Shown here piece by piece: positions 51,979-59,835 of a DNA stretch of 62,361 bases. Position 1 is the stretch's first letter. Each line of letters begins with the position of its first letter. The DNA is from Prevotella sp. GTDB lineage: Bacteria; Bacteroidota; Bacteroidia; Bacteroidales; Bacteroidaceae. Both the position numbers and the translations under genes were made by a program. The notes beneath the pieces are model-generated. The model was not told the DNA's origin. It worked only from the letters and a program-made list of their open reading frames with translations, and ran no database searches. The stretch lies in the NCBI GenBank assembly GCA_017474515.1, contig JAFVHN010000011.1, forward strand, positions 1 to 62,361, given 5' to 3'.

Positions 51979-54648
51979 TTATTTCCTCCCTACATTATTT
52001 AATTTATCTCTCCAGGGTGTCATTGTTTCACACATCAGCACGCCATCAATCTGATGGACGACGGCATCGGATGCCATGTAGGTTGTGGCAGCGTTTCCAG
52101 AACCCTTGAACCAGTATTCACGGCAGATGCGGTTGTAGAGCCCGTCGGTCTTTACGACATTTCGGGTGTTGCCAAGCACGTCGCGCACCCACATCTGTCC
52201 GCCCTGGTTGTTGACAACAAGGGGATAGAATCGTCCCGTCGTGAGGTTGCGTCTCATGGTTTCGTATGAGTTTTCGTATTTTCCGCCCTCCGGTGCCATG
52301 TTGATGGCAATGGAATGGTCTTGGATATGGTAGCGGATGAAGCTTACGATGATGTCCTTGATGATGTCCTGTGCCTCCTTGGCAGCATCTTCCGAACCCC
52401 ATACCTCGGCCGTCTGGTTCTCATAGTCCTCCCAGGTGGGAAGCAGGCCGTCGTCAATCAGTTTCCGGATTGACTCATTGGTGGGCACGTAGATGGTGTA
52501 GTTGTAGTTGTCGAGCAGGCGCAGGTTCTTGTTGCCCTGGTTGGACAGGCCGGCATTGTAGGTGTTTCTCAACTTCAGTGCCAGCAGGTCGGCACCGTCG
52601 TGGTCGAGAAGGTCCAGGAACTCGTTGAACTCGGGCCTTTCCTGCAATGTCAGGTAAATGGATTTCTCCGTGGTCAATGGCATCTGGTCGTTGATGACGT
52701 AGGATTTACCATTCTGCTTGGTGTATATTTCATCCTGATTAACGGCCAGCAGCTTGTTTCTGTGGTCTATCTGCCATCCGCCGGAGAATGCCAGGCGTCC
52801 GTCGGGAGCCTTGGTCACGCGTACCAGCGTGCCGCCCTTCGACTTGTAGTATTCGTGTCCGTCCTCAATGTCGCCTACAATAATCAGCTGGTCCATCAGT
52901 CGGCTCAGGCAGTCGTAGATGACGGGCATGGCCACGGTTTCCTGAACGATATCGCCCAAGGTGATGTTGCCATATTCATCGATGGTGCATTTGTAGCGAC
53001 GAGCCTGCACGCGCTGGTCAACGTTTTTCCTACCGTCGTAGTAGAATGCGATGACGGTGGGCGACTCCATGCCCGACTCGCTGTCAACGGCGCCATAGCT
53101 GGCGGGGTCGAGGTACCAGAGCATGGCATCGTTCGACGGAAGCAGGAGGCTGTACTTCGAGTCCATGGAAAGCAGATAGGGCAGGAAGTTAAGTTTCAGG
53201 GCCTCACCCGTATAGCTCGACGACTGGAGCGAGGCGGCCGAGATGGCCCAGTAGATGACGTTCATGGTGGTGGGGTGGGCCAGGGCAGGATAAGCCACCG
53301 ACGAGAACTCGGCCGGTGTGAACACGCGGTTCACCATATAGACCACGCCGTTGCAGCCCATGAAGCAGGAGTCCACATCTTCTATCCTAATGCCAAGCTC
53401 TTCCTTGGCATCGTTCAGAATCTTGTCGAATTTCGAGGGAATGGCCTCCGTGAACACCGGCAACATGTTGACGTTGATGAGCTTGGCCAGTGTGGCTTCG
53501 GGAATGCTGTCGATGACGCCGTATTCCTCCTGAAGGTCCTTGCCTTCTTTCTCCCACCAGGTCTCAAGGGCCTTGTTGGTGGGCACGAGCATGGCGCCGG
53601 CATCATAGTTCAGCGTGGTGTTCGTGGTGTTGTTGATATATTGGTTCCATCCCGGGTCGAACCTCAGCATGGCCGTAACGGCCTCACCGTCAGGCGTGGT
53701 GACATTGGTGCCGCCGGCCGACATGTTGCTGAAATAGTGGAGGGTGAACAACGAGTCCTCGTTGTTGTACAGGCGGTTGTATTCCTTTGTGCCGTCACTA
53801 ATAAAATAAGGTGCACAGAAACGGTCGAGCAACTGCGACCATCGCGACAGGTCGGGGTGCTGGCGGATTATCTCTGCCATGTTGGGCGACGACTCTATCA
53901 CGCCGCTCACCTTCTGTATGTAGCCGTTCTTGCAGGTAATGTCGCGTTCCACGACTTTCTTGCCGTTCACCCAGGCCTCGTTGATGTCGTCGGCCTGGTG
54001 GTTGGTAAGGATGTCGAGGTCCGAAACCGTTATCTTGTTGAGCTTCATGAAGGTGGGCAGGAAGTGAATCATCGGGGCGGCGGTGGCATCCTTCAGGATG
54101 GGAATGCTTTTGTTGCGGCCCTTGAATTTGGCCCATGCCGGCGTTGACGGCATCTGGGCGGGCTTCAGAATCTGCACCGAGTCGAAGATGCTGGTGGCTG
54201 TCTCGCGGCGCATGGTGCGGCCCTCCTCAGGGGTGTTGGCCTCACCCTGGGGCCGTCCGTTCGACATCAGCTCAATAAGATAGGCGTTGTTCACCATTGA
54301 GTTGTTCAGCAACAGCTTCTTTTGCGACAAAGAAAGCTGTTCATAACGGCTCACGCCCCAGTTGTTGTGGGCGAACCATTGCTGAAAAGCCTCGTCGTTG
54401 GCGGCAAACAAAGTTTTCGAGCCGGTATGGCTGAGCACTTCTTTCTGCCCCAAGTCGTCAATCAACCTCAGCATGGTGGTGTAGTTGCCGTCTTCCTCGA
54501 GCCGCTCGTAGATGGAGTTGCCCAGCCATTCGGGCTGACCTGTCAACAAGTCATCTTGACAGCCCTGTAAGGCGAAGGCTCCCATCAGCAGGCCGAAGGC
54601 GGCAACCTTCCAGCGATGCCGTTGTTTTGAGATTTGCTTCTTTTCCAT
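51979..54648 (-). CDS. Multi-FAS1-domain lipoprotein, first gene of the operon
   Basis: The 889-aa lipoprotein (FALQGC as lipobox, then acidic QDDLL) has at least three FAS1-like regions: about 40-270 (NYTTMLRLIDDLGQKEVLS, SKTLFAANDEAFQQWF), a central one with AMLVPTNKALETWWEKEGK and SKYSLLLPSNDAMLWYLDP, and a C-terminal one at about 690-880 (NYTIYVPTNESIRKLIDDG, DAVVHQIDGVLM). The last motif is the H2-type end of a FAS1 domain. It leads the operon, 141 bp after the promoter box, a place where most such loci start with susC. Confidence 0.9.
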   Translation of the reverse strand: MEKKQISKQRHRWKVAAFGLLMGAFALQGCQDDLLTGQPEWLGNSIYERLEEDGNYTTMLRLIDDLGQKEVLSHTGSKTLFAANDEAFQQWFAHNNWGVSRYEQLSLSQKKLLLNNSMVNNAYLIELMSNGRPQGEANTPEEGRTMRRETATSIFDSVQILKPAQMPSTPAWAKFKGRNKSIPILKDATAAPMIHFLPTFMKLNKITVSDLDILTNHQADDINEAWVNGKKVVERDITCKNGYIQKVSGVIESSPNMAEIIRQHPDLSRWSQLLDRFCAPYFISDGTKEYNRLYNNEDSLFTLHYFSNMSAGGTNVTTPDGEAVTAMLRFDPGWNQYINNTTNTTLNYDAGAMLVPTNKALETWWEKEGKDLQEEYGVIDSIPEATLAKLINVNMLPVFTEAIPSKFDKILNDAKEELGIRIEDVDSCFMGCNGVVYMVNRVFTPAEFSSVAYPALAHPTTMNVIYWAISAASLQSSSYTGEALKLNFLPYLLSMDSKYSLLLPSNDAMLWYLDPASYGAVDSESGMESPTVIAFYYDGRKNVDQRVQARRYKCTIDEYGNITLGDIVQETVAMPVIYDCLSRLMDQLIIVGDIEDGHEYYKSKGGTLVRVTKAPDGRLAFSGGWQIDHRNKLLAVNQDEIYTKQNGKSYVINDQMPLTTEKSIYLTLQERPEFNEFLDLLDHDGADLLALKLRNTYNAGLSNQGNKNLRLLDNYNYTIYVPTNESIRKLIDDGLLPTWEDYENQTAEVWGSEDAAKEAQDIIKDIIVSFIRYHIQDHSIAINMAPEGGKYENSYETMRRNLTTGRFYPLVVNNQGGQMWVRDVLGNTRNVVKTDGLYNRICREYWFKGSGNAATTYMASDAVVHQIDGVLMCETMTPWRDKLNNVGRK

Positions 54649-54788
54649 AAATGCTTATAATTTTTGAAATTTGTTCGTGCTACGGTAACAGCTTGTTGAA
54701 AAATCGCACACGTTGATTTAGGTATGAAATGAAAATAGTTGATAATAATCAGAGTGACGTGATTGGGCATTTTCTGTCCGTATTGATG

Positions 54789-54796
54789 CAAAATTA
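54789..54796 (-). promoter_or_regulatory. Promoter -7 box (TAATTTTG) for the FAS1/SusCD operon
   Basis: TAATTTTG on the minus strand lies 141 bp upstream of the first FAS1 start in A/T-rich DNA. No comparable box is visible in the very short gaps inside the operon, so it may serve all seven genes. It shares the 367-bp gap 54649-55015 with the divergent promoter at 54914; no gene or clear repeat is seen there. Confidence 0.45.
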
Positions 54797-54913
54797 TAAA
54801 TTTTCTCCTTATTTTATTTAATTTTTTATTCCAAATTTCATATAATTAAAACCATTGATACAAAAAGTAAAGATTTTGTAATATAAAATAATTTTTGTTT
54901 CGCCAAAAATGTC

Positions 54914-54921
54914 TACTTTTG
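54914..54921 (+). promoter_or_regulatory. Promoter -7 box (TACTTTTG) for the CBM-like protein gene
   Basis: TACTTTTG matches TAnnTTTG on the plus strand about 95 bp upstream of the start at 55016, with A/T-rich DNA before it. Confidence 0.45.
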
Positions 54922-55015
54922 TGCTAAATCTTTCCCACATGTATTTTTGGGTGAAAACATACATCGAAATTTTCAACATCCTTTTACACATTATTAATAT
55001 TTAATAATCATGATT

Positions 55016-56764
55016 ATGAAAAAAGTTTTTACTTTGATTGCTGGCGTGTTGATAGCATCAAGTGCTTTCGGACAGGCCAAGTGGACCTCGGTCATTACCA
55101 ATGGTGACTTCGAGGGCGAAGATTTGTCGAACTTCTGGGTGCAGGAATACCGTGAGCCCGGAACGGGAGAACAAGTGGCCGGTGCCCCGGCAGTGGCCGA
55201 GGACGTTAAGAACGCCGGAAACCATTGCGCCGTCGTAAGGGTGCGCAGCAAGGCTGAGGCTGGCCAGGAGGACGACCTCCAGCGCTACGACACACAGTTC
55301 TTTGTGACCACCGACCAGGAAATCACGGCTGGAAAAATGATGCGCCTCTCGATGAAAATCAGGGCTGAGGGCTCCACACACCTGGGAACTCAGGTACATG
55401 CCGGCCCCGGACAGTACATCAACTACAACTCGTTTGGCGAGAAAGACGTCACCGAGGAATGGCAGACCATTACTTTCGACGAAATCCAGGTGCCCGTTGA
55501 CGGCTCATGGGTGAACGGCGATAGCGGAGAGGGCGTGCGCACAGTGGCCTTCGACCTTACCACCAACCAGGACGGCGCCGTGTTCTATTTCGACGACGTG
55601 ACCTTTGAGGTGAAGGACGGCGAACTGCCCCACGACCTGACGGGCTGGTTCAGCCTCATCAGGAACGGTGACCTCGCTACCGACAACACCTCGAACTTCA
55701 TTGCCCGAAACGGTAACACCAACTTCGGCGGTGAGAACAACGGCCAGGGACCGGCCGAGAGAATCATCGACATCGACGGCAAGCCCGCCGTTGTGGTGCA
55801 CTCTGTCAGCAACGCCACCTATGAGACCATGGGTGTGGTGGATGCCAACGGCAACCCCGTAGCCATCACCGACTGGCAGTCGCAGTTCTTCGTAACCGGT
55901 AACCACGAGTTCAAGACCGGACAAAAGATGAAGTTCGTCATCTGGGCACGTGCCGACCATCCCACAAACATTCAGACCCAGATTCACCGCAAGACGCCGG
56001 GCGACTACCTCCACTACCAGATGTTCGGTGACCTGAACCTCACCGAGGAGTGGCAGCGCTTTGAGTTCTCGGGCGACGACGGCCAGGGCCTCACCATCAG
56101 CACCAGCCAGAACGGCGGCTACACCATCGCCTTCAACTGCAACGTCTATAAGGACGAGGACAACACCTACTACTTCCGCGACATTGAATACTATTGCAAC
56201 GAGGCCGACGTGCTCGACAAAGACCGCATCGTGGCCAGCGAACCGCTCATCCTGCCTGTGGGCGAGCCTAACGGCGACACACCCATGGTGGCTGTTGACA
56301 TGACGGAAGCCATGAAGGCCCTCGAAGCCAACAACCTCTCGGAAATCGTGAACGGCAACATGAAGATTCTGGCCAATGAGGAAGGCGGATACTCGCCCGC
56401 CATGGCAGCCACTTCGGGCGGCGGCATCGGCGACGACGGCTACTACAAGGATGCTGAGGACGGCGTAATCTTCGTTTATCTCGATGAGTCGCTCTCGTCG
56501 GGCAACACCGCTTACTTCGTTGTTGACAACGCTGCCGACGTATTCCCCGATGACAAGACCGTTGACACTCAGATCTGCCTCATCAAGGACGGCTGGTACT
56601 ACGCCTTCGACGTGCGCCTCGTTTCACAGGCCGTTTACACCGGCATCAGCGAGGTTCGTGCTAAGCAGGAGAACAACGTCATCTACGACCTCATGGGCCG
56701 CAAGGTTGCTCGTCCCGCCAAGGGCATCTACATCATGAACGGCAAGAAGTACATCATGAAGTAA
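55016..56764 (+). CDS. Secreted protein with two carbohydrate-binding-like domains and sorting-type tail
   Basis: The 582-aa protein has a signal peptide (ending SSAFGQA). Two jelly-roll domains of CBM4/9 type are seen at about 20-205 (VITNGDFEGEDLSNFWVQEY, WQTITFDEIQVPVDGSW, AVFYFDDVTFEV) and 212-400 (LIRNGDLATDNTSNFIARNG, WQRFEFSGDDGQGLTIS, TYYFRDIEYYC). A less clear beta domain follows, then the tail VIYDLMGRKV...GIYIMNGKKYIMK. It is divergent from the FAS1 operon and may work with it by binding polysaccharide at the surface; this is inference. An ATG two codons upstream (55010) is an alternative. Confidence 0.85.
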   Translation: MKKVFTLIAGVLIASSAFGQAKWTSVITNGDFEGEDLSNFWVQEYREPGTGEQVAGAPAVAEDVKNAGNHCAVVRVRSKAEAGQEDDLQRYDTQFFVTTDQEITAGKMMRLSMKIRAEGSTHLGTQVHAGPGQYINYNSFGEKDVTEEWQTITFDEIQVPVDGSWVNGDSGEGVRTVAFDLTTNQDGAVFYFDDVTFEVKDGELPHDLTGWFSLIRNGDLATDNTSNFIARNGNTNFGGENNGQGPAERIIDIDGKPAVVVHSVSNATYETMGVVDANGNPVAITDWQSQFFVTGNHEFKTGQKMKFVIWARADHPTNIQTQIHRKTPGDYLHYQMFGDLNLTEEWQRFEFSGDDGQGLTISTSQNGGYTIAFNCNVYKDEDNTYYFRDIEYYCNEADVLDKDRIVASEPLILPVGEPNGDTPMVAVDMTEAMKALEANNLSEIVNGNMKILANEEGGYSPAMAATSGGGIGDDGYYKDAEDGVIFVYLDESLSSGNTAYFVVDNAADVFPDDKTVDTQICLIKDGWYYAFDVRLVSQAVYTGISEVRAKQENNVIYDLMGRKVARPAKGIYIMNGKKYIMK

Positions 56765-56798
56765 TCCTTCCCGCCGACTGATAAGAATAACAAATAAA

Positions 56799-56842
56799 CG
56801 GGTGCCGTGACGGCCATGTCACGGCACCCGTTCTATTTGTTT
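56799..56842 (+). terminator. Terminator of the CBM-like protein gene
   Basis: CGGGTGCCGTGAC and GTCACGGCACCCG form a perfect 13-bp stem followed by TTCTATTTG, 35 bases after the stop codon. Confidence 0.85.
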
Positions 56843-57260
56843 CCTATGGCTGGTCTTCCAAAGGGGCCGACGCTTCCATAGGAACCGATGCTTCCATCGT
56901 AGCTGACTTTTCGGCGCTTTCATAGGAGCCGACGCTTCCAAGCGTCGGAAAAGGCCAGTCCAAACGGCAAAAAACTCCAGTCGTTTTGCGGTTTGGACTG
57001 CAGTCGTTTGCGGTCTGGACTGCAGTCGTTTGCGGTTTGGACTGGGCCGGACTGGAAGATTTTGTCAATTAAAGTGCTGGAACGCAGAGGGTTTTCGATA
57101 AAAAGGAAGATTGAACTCCTATTCGGGTCGTTTTCCGACGTTTGGAAACGTCGGCTCCTATAAATCGTCGGCTCTTATTCGAGCCTTTTCCCAACGTTTG
57201 GAAACGTCGGCTCCAATGGAAGAGCCGGCTCCAATGGAAGAGCCGGCCCTATGACCTTCA
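56843..57260. repeat. Mosaic of short palindromic and tandem repeats
   Basis: Three 22-23-bp tandem units CAGTCGTTTGCGGTTTGGACTG occupy 56978-57044. Around them GACGTTTGGAAACGTCGGCTCC and relatives recur (56920-56948, 57130-57152, 57196-57214), and an 18-bp ATGGAAGAGCCGGCTCCA is doubled at 57218-57252. Together they account for the 540-bp gap 56765-57303; no gene is seen. Confidence 0.7.
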
Positions 57261-57303
57261 GTATTGTCTGAGCCCTAATATCAATGCTCAGAACTCAAAA
57301 TAA

Positions 57304-57996
57304 TTAGTCCTTCAGCGAGTAGGTGATGGTTGTCACCACGCGCAGTTTCTTGATGTAGGGCGTGTTCTGGTCGCGGTCCTCTATCTCGAACTGTCCCTGT
57401 CCGGCCGTCTGAATTTGCCCGAGGTCCGAATTGCTGGCCTCGGCAAACTGCTCTGCCGTCTTCTGGGCGTTCTTGATGGCTTCTTCCATCATCTCGGGCT
57501 TCATCTGCTGGAACGACGCATATTCGTATTGAGGGTCGCTGTTCTCAATGGCCACGCCCTGTTTGAGCAGCTCAGCCTGCTTGAAGATGGTCTTGTTCAC
57601 GTCAGCCACCTTGTTCGTGGCAACCGTAATCGTCGTGTTGACGATATAGCGGAAGTTCTTCGTGTTGTCGCCCCATTCGCGCGCTTCCAAGTCGCTGACG
57701 GAGGGCGGGTTCACCGTAATCTCCTTTCCTTCAAGGCCATTCTGCATGAGGAACTTCTTGATTTTTTCCGTCTGCGCGTTAATACTCTCGTAGAGCGAAG
57801 GCAGGTCGTTTCCCGTAACCTTCGTTCCAATGCTCCATGTCACCTTGTCGGCAGGCACTTCGCGCTCTGCCAGCCCCTTCACGGTTACACACCGGTCTTT
57901 GTTGGCAAAGTTGTCGATGCCGGCCTTGATGAACCACCCCAGACAAAAGATGCCCACAGCAATGAGGGCCGATGCAATCATTCGATTTTCTTTCAT
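57304..57996 (-). CDS. SIMPL-domain (DUF541) protein
   Basis: The 230-aa protein has one N-terminal membrane segment ([21 protein letters not shown]) and a periplasmic SIMPL/DUF541 domain from about 35 ([66 protein letters not shown]). The family includes oxidative-stress and periplasmic stress proteins; the precise role is unknown. ATG 57996 starts the membrane segment and follows a promoter box 27 bp upstream. Confidence 0.9.
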   Translation of the reverse strand: MKENRMIASALIAVGIFCLGWFIKAGIDNFANKDRCVTVKGLAEREVPADKVTWSIGTKVTGNDLPSLYESINAQTEKIKKFLMQNGLEGKEITVNPPSVSDLEAREWGDNTKNFRYIVNTTITVATNKVADVNKTIFKQAELLKQGVAIENSDPQYEYASFQQMKPEMMEEAIKNAQKTAEQFAEASNSDLGQIQTAGQGQFEIEDRDQNTPYIKKLRVVTTITYSLKD

Positions 57997-58022
57997 AAAC
58001 TGTTCATTTTGGTTTGACCTTG

Positions 58023-58030
58023 CAAATATA
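58023..58030 (-). promoter_or_regulatory. Promoter -7 box (TATATTTG) for the SIMPL gene
   Basis: TATATTTG on the minus strand lies 27 bp upstream of the start at 57996. The rest of the gap to 58439 contains a possible plus-strand box TACCCTTG (58242-58249) for the next gene and nothing else I can identify. Confidence 0.5.
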
Positions 58031-58439
58031 GAGGTTTTTCCCGAATTGCAAGCCATTTGTGTAAAAATTTTTTATGTGGATAAACAAAAGTCCTTCCGAA
58101 TATCATATAAATATAGGTAAAGCGTATTCAGACAACCTGTTTGTGGCCTTTCAACAATGATAAAAACGCCAGCTGTTGCGTTTTTTTTGACGGTTTTTTC
58201 ATTTTTATCGCCCAAGTGTATCATGTTAGAAAAAAAATATGTACCCTTGCCCCAAATATGCTGTTTTTTAAAAACATAGCTCTCCCCGAAGTCAAGCTCT
58301 GACCATCTCTTGATAATCATCGAGTAGCAGTAACGGCATGAGCCTAAGACAGCGTCTGCTGTCACACATCAATTCGCAATGAATGTCCCGACAGGCCTCG
58401 GGGTATCTGGATGTAAAAATAATAAAAAAACAATCAAAT

Positions 58440-58530
58440 ATGAAAAAGAAAAAAGTAATGACATGGATTGCTGCATTGGCCGCTGTTTCAACAACATTCA
58501 CGGCCCAAGGTGCTCAACAGGAAAGTCAGT
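58440..58530 (+). other. Signal-peptide segment out of frame with the gene body
   Basis: ATG at 58440 begins MKKKKVMTWIAALAAVSTTF and ends TAQGAQQE, a textbook signal peptide, but the following codons are in the wrong frame for the secreted body at 58468-59616. Removing one A from the AAA run at 58522-58524 would join the two as AQQEVSASGGGS. Confidence 0.7.
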
Positions 58531-59616
58531 GCCAGCGGCGGTGGCAGCAACTCGATGATGTCGATGTTCGGCGGCGGCAGCAACAGCACCAATATCACCA
58601 TCGGGTCCAACGGAAAGATAACCGAGGTGCCCGAGGATGCCATGATACTGACGCTGGAACAGGATGGAGACAAGTGGCGCTTGCAGACCGGTAGGACCGC
58701 AGACTACAAGATGACCTATCTCTACATTACCGACACAGATGGCGGTGGCGGCTTTGGCGGCATGATACCCGGCATGGGTGGAAGCGGTGCCAAAATGAAG
58801 ACTGGCAAATACGAAAACATCGGCGACAGCTGCCAGGTGTCGTTCACCTTCCCTGCAAACAAGAACGACAGCGTGCAGATTCAGTTCAACTTCCCTGACC
58901 GCGTGAAGGATGGAGAAACGGTTGTTGCCAAGAATGTCATTCGCTTCAGTAAGAGCATGATGTCCTCTTCGTTTGGCGGTTATGAGGCAGAAAACGACAA
59001 GGCAACCCTGCCGCGTTTGTATCGTTTGGTTCAGGATTCCCAATTCAATGTTACCATGGACGAATCTGGATGGAGCACCATCGTAACCTATAAAAATGTG
59101 AATAAGCCCGACGACTTGGAAGCATACGTCGTGACAATGGTTTCGAACAAAGACAATGAAAAGGTGGCTTACGTCAGGCCTGTGGAGGCTCTGAAGGGCG
59201 GTGTGCCTTATCTGCTCCATAGTGAGAATAGCGGAACGTTCACCCTGACCGTGACTAACGACGAAATTCCCACGCCCAAGCCCAACATGCTGAAAGTTAG
59301 CGAGGAAGAAATTGCCGACGGAGTCTATGTGCTGGCCGATGATGCACCGGAAGGATACTTCTGCATCTGGAACAACGGACTCTTAGGTTCCGGTCGTGTC
59401 TATCTGCCCGCTGCTGTTGGCGACAACAAGGAGCGTATCCTCATAAACATTGGTGAGCCCGAGGGTGTTGTCACAGGCATCAGCGAGGCAAACGACAATG
59501 GACAAACGACAACAGCCAGAGCATACGACGTTCAGGGACGTCCCGTATCGGTGACGAAGGGGCAGCTCAAGAAGGGCCTGTATATCGTGAACGGAAAGAA
59601 AATCGTGGTGAAGTAA
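58468..59616 (+). CDS. Secreted protein with sorting-type tail; frameshifted after its signal peptide
   Basis: The open frame runs from a TTG codon at 58468, but its first 16 codons are the signal-peptide DNA of 58440 read in another frame; real protein sequence begins near VSASGGGSNSMMSMFGGG. The body is Gly/Ser-rich at first, then beta-rich, and includes ALKGGVPYLLHSENSGTFTL and a tail ARAYDVQGRPVSV...GLYIVNGKKIVVK close to those of the proteins at 33228 and 55016. It is either a recent pseudogene, a phase-switched gene or a sequencing error at the AAA run. No catalytic domain is recognised; a surface or secreted role is inferred. Confidence 0.7.
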   Translation: MLHWPLFQQHSRPKVLNRKVSASGGGSNSMMSMFGGGSNSTNITIGSNGKITEVPEDAMILTLEQDGDKWRLQTGRTADYKMTYLYITDTDGGGGFGGMIPGMGGSGAKMKTGKYENIGDSCQVSFTFPANKNDSVQIQFNFPDRVKDGETVVAKNVIRFSKSMMSSSFGGYEAENDKATLPRLYRLVQDSQFNVTMDESGWSTIVTYKNVNKPDDLEAYVVTMVSNKDNEKVAYVRPVEALKGGVPYLLHSENSGTFTLTVTNDEIPTPKPNMLKVSEEEIADGVYVLADDAPEGYFCIWNNGLLGSGRVYLPAAVGDNKERILINIGEPEGVVTGISEANDNGQTTTARAYDVQGRPVSVTKGQLKKGLYIVNGKKIVVK

Positions 59617-59639
59617 CAACATCGGTTTCGTAATGCCAA

Positions 59640-59674
59640 ATGACCCATTTGCAAGCAACTTGCAAATGGGTCAT
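59640..59674. repeat. Perfect 16-bp hairpin between genes
   Basis: ATGACCCATTTGCAAG and its exact reverse complement flank the loop CAA. No T tract follows on either strand, so it is a repeat or mRNA-stabilising hairpin rather than a classic terminator. It lies 24 bases past the stop codon at 59616. Confidence 0.8.
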
Positions 59675-59835
59675 GGCGACAACCGAGGGAGCAGCAAGAG
59701 CCGTCAAAATTTTGGATGGCCGAGTTGCGACAGGGGAGGATTAGCATTCAAAAGGTCGAATGGTACTCAACCACGATTAGCTTCCTGTTGTACCTTGATC
59801 TGTTATGAATCGTATCGGAAAATAAGCATTAGAAT

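Noticed and set aside
37810-54648. Two recently duplicated SusCD pairs
   Set aside because: The two SusC and two SusD proteins differ in signal region, TonB box and most of the barrel; they are distinct family members.
56978-57044. CRISPR-like repeats
   Set aside because: The 22-23-bp units abut directly with no spacers.
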